This document shows, piece by piece, positions 42,620 through 51,513 of a stretch of DNA of 64,000 nucleotides. Where the stretch lies: contig JBBKXR010000260.1 of the NCBI GenBank assembly GCA_037969585.1, forward strand, positions 1-64,000, in the 5' to 3' direction. A program made the translations under genes and the position numbers. The first letter of the stretch is position 1; every line of letters starts with the position of its first letter. The notes under the pieces are model-generated. The model ran no database searches and was not told the DNA's origin. It saw only the letters and a program-made list of their open reading frames with translations. The DNA comes from JBBKXR01 sp037969585. Lineage in GTDB: Bacteria; Verrucomicrobiota; Verrucomicrobiia; Verrucomicrobiales; DEV007.

Positions 42620-43426
42620 TCAGCGCGGAATGGCGAGCAGATGTCCGGTCCATGAGTGCTTCGAAAAACGGGCTCGAAATTGATCCGCCTGTTTCACGTC
42701 CTCCATTTCACCCGAACCGCACCACTGGATTCGGTAGTCGTGTGCGGCGATTTCTTCGATCGTTTCCCGACACGCGTCGGGGCCGTGGACTTCGATGAGC
42801 ATCTTCGGTCGGGCCTCGGCGAGCATCCGGCGAGCTCCGCGCATGACCGATGCCTCTGCCGACTCCACGTCGACCTTCACCAGATGCGGGAGTGGACGTT
42901 GCTGAGCAAAAGTGAACTCATCCAGCGTAATGGATTCAACTTGAATCACTGTCGCCCGGTTTTCCCGCATCCGGGGTTTGCAGGCACTGTCCAGTATTCC
43001 GGTGAACGGCCCGTCCCCCGGGTAAAATTTCACCTCTCCGATGCGGTCACTGACCGCTAGAGCATGCACGTGAATGGTGTTCTCCAAGTGATTGCCCGTC
43101 GCCAGTTCGCGAATTTTTTCCGCTTCTCCGGGGGAGGGTTCAAAAGCGTGCACCACCGCGCCTTCACTCATATGGTGTGCCATCAGCAAACTGAAGAAGC
43201 CTACATGAGCACCAATGTCGTAGGCCACCGAGCAGTTTTCGCACAGCCCGGAGAGTAGTCGTTGAGTAGTCGGTTCATACTTGCCCAGCACCATCGACAG
43301 ATTTTGCATTGCGATCGACCGGGGCAAAACCAGGCCCCTGCATTGGCCCCCGCGGATCGTCGTCGCGTTGCCGGATACCAGCCAGCGCAACGCGAGATGC
43401 TTTGCCATATTTCGGGGAGAAAACAT
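42620..43426 (-). CDS. FkbM-family methyltransferase
   Basis: This 268-residue protein has the family pattern VAYDIGAHVGFFSLLMA, VHAFEPSPGEAEKI, LDEFTF, LVKVDVESAEASVMRGA and MLIEVHG. FkbM enzymes O-methylate natural products and glycans. The ATG at 43426 lies 7 bp after the preceding glycosyltransferase stop; the longer reading frame would run into that gene. This is the first of two FkbM-type genes in the operon by coordinate. Confidence 0.9.
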   Translation of the reverse strand: MFSPRNMAKHLALRWLVSGNATTIRGGQCRGLVLPRSIAMQNLSMVLGKYEPTTQRLLSGLCENCSVAYDIGAHVGFFSLLMAHHMSEGAVVHAFEPSPGEAEKIRELATGNHLENTIHVHALAVSDRIGEVKFYPGDGPFTGILDSACKPRMRENRATVIQVESITLDEFTFAQQRPLPHLVKVDVESAEASVMRGARRMLAEARPKMLIEVHGPDACRETIEEIAAHDYRIQWCGSGEMEDVKQADQFRARFSKHSWTGHLLAIPR

Positions 43427-43433
43427 CACAGTT

Positions 43434-44348
43434 CTAATTTCCACCCAAAGCCGGACGTGCCCGATCTGTGCGCCACTTTGACCACGCCAGCGGCCATTTT
43501 CGCACGATCCAGAAGACATCGCCGAGCCACTGTTTCAGCGCCTTCCGGCGACCCGGACGATTTGCGATGTTGCCCAGCTCCGTCGCATACAAGCGAAGCA
43601 GACTCAGACCATTGCGAAGAAAATGCCGATTCGGATCCGCAAGCTTGTGCAGGTAGTAGTAGCGTTGTTTCAGCGGTCGCTCGCGATCGTCCCCGTTGTT
43701 CGATGATCCGCCACCGAAGTGCCGGATGTGGCTGTCCGTTACCAGTCCCACGTTCCAACCGCGTCGAATCGCCCGCCGACAAAGATCGGCATCCTCCCAG
43801 TAGAAGTAAAAGCGTTCATCGAATCCATCCATGTCCGTCCAACAGGTTTTGCTGACGAAAAAACAGCATCCCTCGATCCAGTCGGCATCTACCCGGTCCG
43901 GCGTTGGCGGATCACAGGTGATACGGTTCATCGCCTGTGGATATCGTGAGGTCATGAAGGACGAAATCTCATCGCGTTCCCAGTCCAACTGCACCGGTCC
44001 GAGAATGCCGTAATCCGGCGGCACTGAGATCACGTTCGCTACCGCCGCCAACCATCCCGGGCAGATCAGTGTGTCGGTGTTGAGCAGACATAACCAATCG
44101 CAACCATCTTGCCAGGCCAACTCGGCGGTTTGGTTGTAGGCACCGGCGAAACCTTTATTCTCTCCCAGTTCGACGATCCTAAAATTCAGTGTCGACTCGC
44201 GCGCCAGCTCGACGCTGCCGTCGGTACTGCCATTGTCGACTAGATAGAGAACCTTGTCCGGGTAGTCGCATTTTTGCAGTGAGCTCAGCAACCCCGGTAG
44301 CCACTTGCCGCCGTTGTGATTGAGGATTTGAATCCCGAACTTAGGCAT
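43434..44348 (-). CDS. Family 2 glycosyltransferase (rhamnosyltransferase-like)
   Basis: This 304-residue protein has IQILNHNGGKWLPGLL, LYLVDNGSTDGSVELA, NKGFAGAYNQ, the site LCLLNTDTLI, and FDERFYFYWEDADLCRRAIR, typical of this group. The ATG at 44348 gives the usual N terminus; an extended frame upstream is spurious. It lies 17 bp after the bifunctional glycosyltransferase-like gene. Confidence 0.9.
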   Translation of the reverse strand: MPKFGIQILNHNGGKWLPGLLSSLQKCDYPDKVLYLVDNGSTDGSVELARESTLNFRIVELGENKGFAGAYNQTAELAWQDGCDWLCLLNTDTLICPGWLAAVANVISVPPDYGILGPVQLDWERDEISSFMTSRYPQAMNRITCDPPTPDRVDADWIEGCCFFVSKTCWTDMDGFDERFYFYWEDADLCRRAIRRGWNVGLVTDSHIRHFGGGSSNNGDDRERPLKQRYYYLHKLADPNRHFLRNGLSLLRLYATELGNIANRPGRRKALKQWLGDVFWIVRKWPLAWSKWRTDRARPALGGN

Positions 44349-44365
44349 TTGCGTGGTACTCTTGT

Positions 44366-46000
44366 TCACGACGAGAACAACAATCGCTTCACCCGCCGGG
44401 CCACACCCCGGGCGACGCGGACAGCCAACGCGAACGGCTTGCGGACCAGCGTATTCTCCAGGTTCCAGCCAATGCTGCTTCCCATTTTCCCGGCCTCGGC
44501 TCGATGATGACAGTCCGACACCATCGAGTCCCACAACATCCGCCGCAGTTTTGAAGCCTCGCTGTCACCCTGTCGAACCAGGCGTTTCGTTTCGTCGGTC
44601 GGTGTCGATCGCGGCTGCGATAGCACCTGCTTCGCGACCTCCAGCAGGGAAGGTTTGATCCATTTGCGCCGCACCGACTCTTCGATCAGATCGATCGACA
44701 CGGCGTCGGCCGCGACGGCTTCTTCGAATGCCTTTGCCCAGAGCCGGTCGAGCGCATTTTTATCATTTTTCCATGGCTGCGTCGGCACTACGGTGAAGTG
44801 CACCAGGCAACTGCGATCCTGCTCATACCACTCGAGGCAGTTCCATTCGTTGGGAATCGTGTCACCGATTTCGTCGTCGTCGAGAATGCAGAATTCTGCC
44901 ATCAGTTCTTTGTAGGAGTAGCGTTCCTCGTCGAGGCCGCGGATGATCTCGTCGACGTCCCAGTCGAGTTGACTGCAGTCCATCAGCATGACGCTCATCT
45001 GTCGTCCCGCTGTCCAGTAGCGGCCTTCTCCGTGGTCGTTGTTGTCGCCGTCCTCCCAGCCTTTCGGTGTCTTCGTCTGGGTGCTGCACAGCACTTTCCG
45101 CTGATCCATCGGCAGGTTCCACAACTTGGCGATGTCGTCGAAGACGAGCATGTCGGCATCGATGTAGATCGCCTTACCGCGATAGCCGGCCAGTTTCGGA
45201 ATCAGAAAACGGTTGAAGGAAAACCCTGTTCCCGGTCGGTTCTTTTTATCTTTAGGCGGAAGCACCGGCATGTTGCACATGAAGAATACTTCCACCGGAT
45301 GCTGCGTGTGCATTCGTATCGAATGCTCGAGCACCCGGCCCGCAACCATTTGCGAGTCGTCAGCACCGACGAAGATTCGAATCGGGTCGATCACTTTTTC
45401 GTAACTCATGGAAAACCGTTGGGTGCTCGCTGCGATCTCGCTGAACTGCACATCGAAACTTTCATGGCCGTTGGCCAGAAGGGTTGTGTCGGACAGATGG
45501 CGAAACTGGTCGCTGTAGCGATTGCCGCCATCGACGCCCAGCGAGCGGACATTTTTAACTCCGAGATGACCGAGCAGATTGATGACTACCGAAGCACTGA
45601 AGGTCCCTCGGACGATCGGAGTCTTGTCTGCCGCCGCGCCGCTGTGAAGGTTATACCAAAGCAGTCGACCACGTTTCTCAAAATCTTGCAGCACCGGCAC
45701 AGTGGCTGCGAAATCGTTCAGGCTCAATTCACTGGCACGCCACTTCACGTGCGGGTGGAACGGCATCAGTAACCACTCGGCCTGTTCGGCAAGTTCTGCG
45801 CCGACATCGTCGAGCACATCCATGTCGATGATGTGGGCGATGAACACTTTTTGCCGGGCGACCACATGGTTGAGCGAAATCGTTGTGTAATGTTCGAGGT
45901 CGATCGTGTTTCGAAAACTGAACGAAGGCCCTTTGCCCAGCACCAGCCACGGTCGCGCTGCGAGGTCCTGAGCCCTGGACCATTCGAAAACGTTCAGCAT
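44366..46000 (-). CDS. Two-domain protein: GT29-like N-terminal domain plus family 8 glycosyltransferase
   Basis: In this 544-residue protein, residues 1-205 carry WLVLGKGPSFSF, SLNHVV and the block RGTFSASVVINLLGHLG. That layout is reminiscent of sialyltransferase-like (GT29) or DUF115-type proteins. Residues 208-470 form a family 8 GT-A domain: RIFVGADDSQ, FSFNRFLIPKLAG, and the DxD motif in AIYIDADMLVF (Asp281-Ala-Asp283). The C-terminal 70 residues are basic. It may add two sugars or combine sensing and transfer; this is inference. It lies 7 bp after the oxygenase gene. Confidence 0.82.
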   Translation of the reverse strand: MLNVFEWSRAQDLAARPWLVLGKGPSFSFRNTIDLEHYTTISLNHVVARQKVFIAHIIDMDVLDDVGAELAEQAEWLLMPFHPHVKWRASELSLNDFAATVPVLQDFEKRGRLLWYNLHSGAAADKTPIVRGTFSASVVINLLGHLGVKNVRSLGVDGGNRYSDQFRHLSDTTLLANGHESFDVQFSEIAASTQRFSMSYEKVIDPIRIFVGADDSQMVAGRVLEHSIRMHTQHPVEVFFMCNMPVLPPKDKKNRPGTGFSFNRFLIPKLAGYRGKAIYIDADMLVFDDIAKLWNLPMDQRKVLCSTQTKTPKGWEDGDNNDHGEGRYWTAGRQMSVMLMDCSQLDWDVDEIIRGLDEERYSYKELMAEFCILDDDEIGDTIPNEWNCLEWYEQDRSCLVHFTVVPTQPWKNDKNALDRLWAKAFEEAVAADAVSIDLIEESVRRKWIKPSLLEVAKQVLSQPRSTPTDETKRLVRQGDSEASKLRRMLWDSMVSDCHHRAEAGKMGSSIGWNLENTLVRKPFALAVRVARGVARRVKRLLFSS

Positions 46001-46007
46001 TGGCAGC

Positions 46008-46772
46008 CTATTTGAATCGGTTGAGAACCCTGCGCATCAGGCCCGGTTTGTCGGTCGGTTTTTCCAACTCCAGGGGGTTTTGAAAAATCACATTGAAGAT
46101 GCGCCGGTAGTTTCCTTCTGGACACCGAATCGGAGCGACTCCATGCCAGGCGTCGGGGACATTTTTAAAAAGCATCGAGCGGTTGTTCAGAATCGGCGCG
46201 GCGGCGCGGCTGTCGAAGTCGGTGATCTCAGGGTTTTGCCGGTCGGTTTTTTTCGCTCCTAACATCAAGGTCTGACCACCCCAGTTGTCATTCCAGTTTT
46301 CATCCGAATTGAAATAGAAAATGTGGGTTCCGTATTTGTGCGGTGCATCGACGTGCGGCGACACATCGCATCCTGACGAAGCCAGATGCCAGGCAAAGCG
46401 GATGACGGTTTGTTCGACTCCGAGCAGTTCACGGACGAAATTCTGATACGTGGCATCGTTGCGAATGTTATCGATGAATTCCCGCCACGAAGGCTTCAGT
46501 TCATCGATGCCCACGCAACCCTTGCCGGCGTCGAGCGGGGTTCCGTAGATCGATTGTTCGAGTGCCAGGTAGTAGCGATCGTGAGGCCGCTGGCCATGGG
46601 CGCGTGCAACCCCCTGATGACTCTCAAACTGCGACAGGGACGGAAAGTCCGCCTCCAGTTGATCGAACGCTTGAGGAGTGAGAACTCCCTGGAATCCATC
46701 CCATGGCGACGGCGTGTTCGAAGCGAAACGACGGCGATCGTAGTCCTTCAAAAACTGGTGATCGAAGCTCAT
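46008..46772 (-). CDS. 2-oxoglutarate/Fe(II)-dependent oxygenase (prolyl 4-hydroxylase-like)
   Basis: This 254-residue protein has the iron-binding HxD in SPHVDAPHK (about residue 140), a distal histidine in DAWHGVAPI, and a following arginine in RRIFNVIF that would bind 2-oxoglutarate. The strand pattern is a jelly roll. It could hydroxylate a sugar, a lipid or a protein. Its position between an FkbM methyltransferase and a glycosyltransferase suggests glycan tailoring. The ATG overlaps the upstream stop by 4 bp. Confidence 0.82.
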   Translation of the reverse strand: MSFDHQFLKDYDRRRFASNTPSPWDGFQGVLTPQAFDQLEADFPSLSQFESHQGVARAHGQRPHDRYYLALEQSIYGTPLDAGKGCVGIDELKPSWREFIDNIRNDATYQNFVRELLGVEQTVIRFAWHLASSGCDVSPHVDAPHKYGTHIFYFNSDENWNDNWGGQTLMLGAKKTDRQNPEITDFDSRAAAPILNNRSMLFKNVPDAWHGVAPIRCPEGNYRRIFNVIFQNPLELEKPTDKPGLMRRVLNRFK

Positions 46773-47602
46773 CTCGTGAATACAATGTTATGGGTAATTT
46801 CGTCCTCGCTTCGACCAGCGTCGATTTGTGTCTGACCACTGGCGGTGTGGTGGCGATGGGAGACGGAGTAGTCGTAGGCTTCCATTTGTCCGAGCACCGA
46901 TGCCTGTGTGTCGGGCTGAACTTCGATCTGCACCGACACCGGTCGCGGATCATTGGTCAGTAGCCGACTCATTCCCTGAACCACCTTGCTCTCAACGCCG
47001 TCGACATCGATTTTGATGTGCGTGGGTCGTTTCATCACACCCTGGTCGATCAGGTCATCGAGGGCTACGGCATATTTCATTTCGGCGAGACCGGAGCTTA
47101 CCTCGCTGACAGCGGGATCGGTTTTATTATCCAGCTGACTCATCGAAGAACCCGGGGTGAGTGAGGCGTAATAGAAAGGCTGAAACCCGGACACGTTAGA
47201 CAGCGCGCAAGACAGGGGAGTGCAACAATCCTGCACGGAGTTGTTCTCGATATTGAACATCAGCGATTCAAAATTCGCGGCATGTGGCTCGAAGGCGTAA
47301 ACCTTTCCGCCTGAGCCGATTAATCGTGCGGCGAGCAGGGAGTAAATGCCAACGTTGGCTCCAACATCGACGAACACATCTCCAGGTGAGAGACTCTCTC
47401 GCAACCAGCGAATGGTTCCGGGTTCTTTGTTCAACAAGTTTGCTGCCCGGTTTTCCTCGATCGCACTACGGCAACGAAAAAGCAGATCGCCTTCATCGAG
47501 AGGAACACTCAAGTCGACCGTCGTTCGAGAACGCAAGCGCCTCTTCCATGCGAGGATCGATCGCTGGATGGCGGTCAGGCCGGTGTCGGCGTCTACTCTC
47601 AT
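46769..47602 (-). CDS. FkbM-family methyltransferase
   Basis: This 277-residue protein has VFVDVGANVGIYSLLAARL, VYAFEPHAANFESL, LDDLIDQG and IKIDVDGVESKVVQGM, all FkbM hallmarks. The start ATG at 47602 shows a 4-bp overlap with the upstream glycosyltransferase stop, which rules out the longer frame. It probably O-methylates a component of the locus product. Confidence 0.9.
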   Translation of the reverse strand: MRVDADTGLTAIQRSILAWKRRLRSRTTVDLSVPLDEGDLLFRCRSAIEENRAANLLNKEPGTIRWLRESLSPGDVFVDVGANVGIYSLLAARLIGSGGKVYAFEPHAANFESLMFNIENNSVQDCCTPLSCALSNVSGFQPFYYASLTPGSSMSQLDNKTDPAVSEVSSGLAEMKYAVALDDLIDQGVMKRPTHIKIDVDGVESKVVQGMSRLLTNDPRPVSVQIEVQPDTQASVLGQMEAYDYSVSHRHHTASGQTQIDAGRSEDEITHNIVFTR

Positions 47603-48618
47603 GCGTCGTGCCCGGCAGCGATGCCTGCTAATTTTTGGATTTGGCTGCTGAAGCGTTGCCAGGTCAGATGCTGGACAGTTTGGCGAATGTCGGTTTCGAT
47701 TTCGAAGGCTTTGTTGATGTGCTCGACGATTGTTTCCAGTGGAGCCTCGACATCGAAGGTGTAGCCATTTTTTCCATCGGTAATGATCTCCGGGGCGATT
47801 CCGGTGCGACTGGCGACCGGCACGACGTTGCTCATCATCGCCTCGACTAACGGCACCGGGCCGCCTTCCAGTTTCGAGACCGTCAGGAATACATCCAGCC
47901 CGCGATAGAACTGCGGATACTCCGAATAGGGAAGTTCGACATAGTCGAAATTTGGTAAGCCGCACAACGCTTCGAACTTCGACCACTCGCGCCATTTTCG
48001 ACCGCATAGTACGAATTGCCGCTCTGGCATGGCGCGGACGATTTCAAAAATGCGCTCGCCATCCTTGCGCGGCACATACCCCGAGCAGAGGCCGATTTTT
48101 CCCTGCCCGCGGACGTGACGAGGGAACAGTTCGGGATCAGCGCCAATCGTGGCGACGTCGATTGATGACTCGTTAACGCCGTCTTGCACTAGCTCGGTTT
48201 TAAACAACTCGCACATCGAGATCACCACATCGGCCCGGTTGAGAAGCATTGCGGTTTTCTTCCGATCCAGGCCGTTTTTGTTTTCCGGATGAGTGAAGAA
48301 CACCAGATTGCGCCGCGCTGCGATCCAGGGATGGCGCAACAGAACATCGCGGAAAAAACCGGTGTGGGTGAAAAAGTAGGCATCCGAATCGGGAAAAGTG
48401 TCGGCGTCGGTGTTGACAATCGACACCTTGTCAGCGGGTGCATTGGCGGCGATTTCCCGGCAGATCGCATCGAGAATCCAACCGTGAGTGTTTCCGGGCG
48501 GCGCTACCAGGGTCAGGTGCTTACGCTGACCCCCGCGTTCGCGACCGGCGTTGCGGCCGGGAACAAAACGGGCCAGGCTCAGTCGCCACGACAGTGGCAG
48601 TTTTTGCGTGATCGACAT
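47599..48618 (-). CDS. Family 4 glycosyltransferase
   Basis: This 339-residue GT-B enzyme has a basic N terminus (RFVPGRNAGRERGGQRKH), THPENKNGLDRK, IGLCSGYVPRKDGERIFEIV, and the donor-site region FLTVSKLEGGPVPLVEAMMSNVVPVAS. It resembles peripheral glycosyltransferases of capsule loci. It lies 13 bp after a methyltransferase gene. Confidence 0.88.
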   Translation of the reverse strand: MSITQKLPLSWRLSLARFVPGRNAGRERGGQRKHLTLVAPPGNTHGWILDAICREIAANAPADKVSIVNTDADTFPDSDAYFFTHTGFFRDVLLRHPWIAARRNLVFFTHPENKNGLDRKKTAMLLNRADVVISMCELFKTELVQDGVNESSIDVATIGADPELFPRHVRGQGKIGLCSGYVPRKDGERIFEIVRAMPERQFVLCGRKWREWSKFEALCGLPNFDYVELPYSEYPQFYRGLDVFLTVSKLEGGPVPLVEAMMSNVVPVASRTGIAPEIITDGKNGYTFDVEAPLETIVEHINKAFEIETDIRQTVQHLTWQRFSSQIQKLAGIAAGHDA

Positions 48619-48631
48619 CGGTACGTTCGAA

Positions 48632-49279
48632 CTAGTTCCTGTCGACCCGCCCGGCGCAGAGGCAGGTCATGAAGTACTGCTTGCGCATCAGGCGTTTCGA
48701 CAGAAACGCGGGCAGTCGCAGTATATCCGCTGTCAGCGCAGACAGATTGCAGGGATTGATCAGTCGAGATTCATCGACGGAGATTCCGGCTTCGTCGAAA
48801 GCTGTGCCCAGGGTTTCGCCGGTGAAAAAATTCACATGCGAGCGATCGATGTAGTGATAAAACGTCATTCGACTCGCTTTCATCGCCTCGGGTATTTCAC
48901 AGTTCGGCACACTGACGATGACGTGTCTTCTGCTCACTCGAGCCAACTCTTTTAGCACGGCTACGGGATCGGCAACGTGCTCGATGACTTCGAAGCAGGC
49001 GACGTTATCGAACTGGTCATCATCGAACGGCAATTTTGCGGCATCAGCGATCTGAAAGCGATCCGGGGCTGCTGACCAGTTTTCATATTCCGTGATGTCG
49101 ACTCCTTGAGCATCGACGGTCTCAGCCAATTTCAGAACGTAGGAGCCGTTGCCGCAACCGACGTCGAGAAATGATTTTCCCGGCCGCGATTCGATGGCGG
49201 CGAGGCGATCTGGATTCAGCTCGCGCTGGCTCCAGGTCTTCAGCAACTCGTTCTGGATTTGGAGTTCGCCAGCACTCAT
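48632..49279 (-). CDS. SAM-dependent class I methyltransferase
   Basis: This 215-residue enzyme has FLDVGCGNGSYVLKLA, ITEYENW, DAAKLPFDDDQFDNVACFEVIEHV split over motifs II-III, and a substrate-binding C terminus. Its ATG overlaps the Wzt stop by 4 bp. In ABC-type O-antigen systems a methyltransferase beside Wzt can cap the chain and signal export, a role that would fit this position. Confidence 0.88.
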   Translation of the reverse strand: MSAGELQIQNELLKTWSQRELNPDRLAAIESRPGKSFLDVGCGNGSYVLKLAETVDAQGVDITEYENWSAAPDRFQIADAAKLPFDDDQFDNVACFEVIEHVADPVAVLKELARVSRRHVIVSVPNCEIPEAMKASRMTFYHYIDRSHVNFFTGETLGTAFDEAGISVDESRLINPCNLSALTADILRLPAFLSKRLMRKQYFMTCLCAGRVDRN

Positions 49280-50526
49280 GAATTCACTTGTTGCGAGTCA
49301 GCGGGTTCGACCGACCAGGACCGCGGGTTGTAGTAGATTGAATCTCCGCAACTGGGACCTGGGCTGACGGTGAACTGGAACGCCTCCACCATGTCGTAGA
49401 TTTCCAGGGGTGGTCGCGAGATCGAAACTTTGGCGACGTAGCTGCCCGGTGGGAGTCCGAGCGGTTGCAGTCGCAGGCGATATTCGGCGCAGCCTTTTTC
49501 GACGCGCTGAAGTTGATCATCGTCGCTCGCTGTCACCGCCAGGATGGTATCTGCATGAGCGCCGCCGACCCGGATCACAACCGCCAGAGAAACATCTTCG
49601 AGTGTTTCGTCAGCTTCAATTTCGACGCAAAAATCCGTGACGTCACCGGTGCGGGGCGTCGGAATCCATTGTCCCGGTTCGTCGCGAAAACCCATCTTCC
49701 GAATCCGCGCAGACGAAGTGGGAGCATTTCGCCGCTGTGGAATTTCTGGCGTGTCTGGATTGGTTGTAGCGTGCGCCTGATAAGCGTCGATCACCGATCG
49801 GACACTGCCCGAGGCGAACACCTCACCTTTATCGATTCCGACCGCGCAGTTGCACACGGTGAGTAGCGAATGGTGATTGTGTGAGACCATGATGAAAGCG
49901 GTGCCATTGTTGCTCAGCTCGTTAAGTCGCCGATAACATTTTGCGCGGAACGCGGCGTCGCCGACCGCCAGCACTTCGTCGATCAGCAGGACGTCCGGCT
50001 CGAGTTGGGCGGCAACTGCGAAGCCGAGGCGCACCCGCATTCCGGAGCTGTAGCTTTTCAGCGGCATGTCGATAAATCGATCGAGCTCGGCAAAGTCGAT
50101 GATCGCTTCGAGCTTCCGGTCGATGTCGCTGCGACTGATGCCGAGGACGGCGGCGTTCACATAGATATTTTCGCGCCCGGTCAGGATCGGATTAAAACCG
50201 GCGCCCAACTCGATCAGCGCAGCGATGCGTCCGCGCACCGTGATCGATCCGGTATCGGGTTTCATCAGGCCGTTGATCATCTTCAACAAACTGCTCTTGC
50301 CGGCGCCATTGGCACCGATCAAGGCCAGGCTGTCGCCGCGGTTTACTTCGAATGATACATCTTTCAGTGCCCAGAACTCATCCTTGCGCAGCTGCGATCT
50401 TCCCGCCGCGCCGCGCACCAGTAGTTCGTTGCCAATGTCGCGCACCGCATACACCAGGGAACGCTTCAGCCCGACGCAGTATTTTTTACTGACGTTGCGG
50501 ACTTCGATGAGGGGAGGATCAGCCAC
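49276..50526 (-). CDS. wzt: Wzt-like polysaccharide ABC transporter ATP-binding protein with C-terminal carbohydrate-binding domain
   Basis: In this 416-residue protein the ATPase domain (about residues 1-255) has Walker A IGANGAGKSSL, signature YSSGMRVRLGFA and Walker B VLLIDEVLAVGD. A C-terminal beta-sandwich (about 275-400) is the kind that in Wzt recognises the modified non-reducing end of the O-antigen. It starts with GTG. It energises export through the Wzm protein encoded 10 bp upstream. Confidence 0.93.
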   Translation of the reverse strand: MADPPLIEVRNVSKKYCVGLKRSLVYAVRDIGNELLVRGAAGRSQLRKDEFWALKDVSFEVNRGDSLALIGANGAGKSSLLKMINGLMKPDTGSITVRGRIAALIELGAGFNPILTGRENIYVNAAVLGISRSDIDRKLEAIIDFAELDRFIDMPLKSYSSGMRVRLGFAVAAQLEPDVLLIDEVLAVGDAAFRAKCYRRLNELSNNGTAFIMVSHNHHSLLTVCNCAVGIDKGEVFASGSVRSVIDAYQAHATTNPDTPEIPQRRNAPTSSARIRKMGFRDEPGQWIPTPRTGDVTDFCVEIEADETLEDVSLAVVIRVGGAHADTILAVTASDDDQLQRVEKGCAEYRLRLQPLGLPPGSYVAKVSISRPPLEIYDMVEAFQFTVSPGPSCGDSIYYNPRSWSVEPADSQQVNS

Positions 50527-50536
50527 GGAAAAAGAT

Positions 50537-51403
50537 CTAACTTTGCATGCGTTCGAGCAGGATCGGCATGGCGACGCGGTAGAGCAGCATGCCGAAGCAA
50601 ACGACGATGAGAGTCAGTGCGGAGAAGGTGCAGAAAAGGGCGACCTGATCAGACGCGCCGACCATTAACCAGTCGCGGGTGGTATTGATCAGTGGTCCGA
50701 TCGGGTTCAGCCATGCGATCCAGCCGTGGCTCCACCCGGTCGGCGTCGGGTAGAGTACCGGCGTGGCGAACAGCCAGACTTGAAACAGGAATGCCAAGCC
50801 GTGCATCACGTCCTGGTAGAGAATACCAAGGGGCACCAGCAGCACACCGATCGTGGTGCCGAACAGAATGATCGACAGCACACCGAGTGGCACAAACCAA
50901 AATGTTGCCGACGGAATGTCGCCCGCAAACCAGATCCACGCGGCAATGACGATGATCAGGCGGATTGCAAAATTGACCAACACTTCACCGAGTGCGGTGA
51001 GCAGCAAGGCTTCGCGCGGGAAATTGATTTTTGCCAGCATCGATTTGGATTCGCTGACCACTCGAAGCGGTGCTTGCACGGCATCGACAAAGGTCTGCCA
51101 GAGCATCATGCCGATGAGTAGAAACAGAACCGGCGAACCGATCGGCATTTCGACAGCGATGACATTTCGTCGCAGCAAAAGCAGCCATACCGCGGTAGTC
51201 GCGACCATCGGAAACACAGCCCAGAAATAGCCGAGCAAAGTCTGCCGATAGCGCGCCGAAAGGTTGCGCTTTAACAACCGAACCGCCAGTTCGCGGGAAC
51301 GCTTCAAGTCCGCCCACTGCGCGCTCAGCAATCTCGCCGGATCGGTCAGCGGCGACTGTGGCGTATAGACAACTTCTGTCTGCTCTGTTTCGGATTTTTC
51401 CAT
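50537..51403 (-). CDS. wzm: Wzm-like polysaccharide ABC transporter permease
   Basis: This 288-residue ABC-2 permease has an amphipathic N terminus, LAVRLLKRNLSARYRQTLLGYFWA split around the entry helix, and six predicted membrane helices ending in LLERMQS. It forms the channel for undecaprenyl-linked polysaccharide at the inner membrane. The ATG at 51403 is preferred; the only longer start is TTG. It is the first gene of the tight 20-gene run. Confidence 0.92.
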   Translation of the reverse strand: MEKSETEQTEVVYTPQSPLTDPARLLSAQWADLKRSRELAVRLLKRNLSARYRQTLLGYFWAVFPMVATTAVWLLLLRRNVIAVEMPIGSPVLFLLIGMMLWQTFVDAVQAPLRVVSESKSMLAKINFPREALLLTALGEVLVNFAIRLIIVIAAWIWFAGDIPSATFWFVPLGVLSIILFGTTIGVLLVPLGILYQDVMHGLAFLFQVWLFATPVLYPTPTGWSHGWIAWLNPIGPLINTTRDWLMVGASDQVALFCTFSALTLIVVCFGMLLYRVAMPILLERMQS

Positions 51404-51513
51404 CCTCGTCGTCACGCTACCGCCCTTGGTCGCTCCCGCTTTTTGGGCAGGAAACCAGTGCTCGAATTTTTCCAATATGTTGTGCTTCCATTCATCGGGA
51501 AGCTCTAACCCGC

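Noticed and set aside
44349..44534. 62-residue extension of the glycosyltransferase at 43434-44348
   Set aside because: It overlaps the GT8 fusion gene in another frame and lacks conservation.
51404..51475. Longer N terminus for the Wzm-like permease (TTG at 51475)
   Set aside because: A TTG start is less likely than the ATG at 51403, and the extra residues are polar and not conserved in the family.
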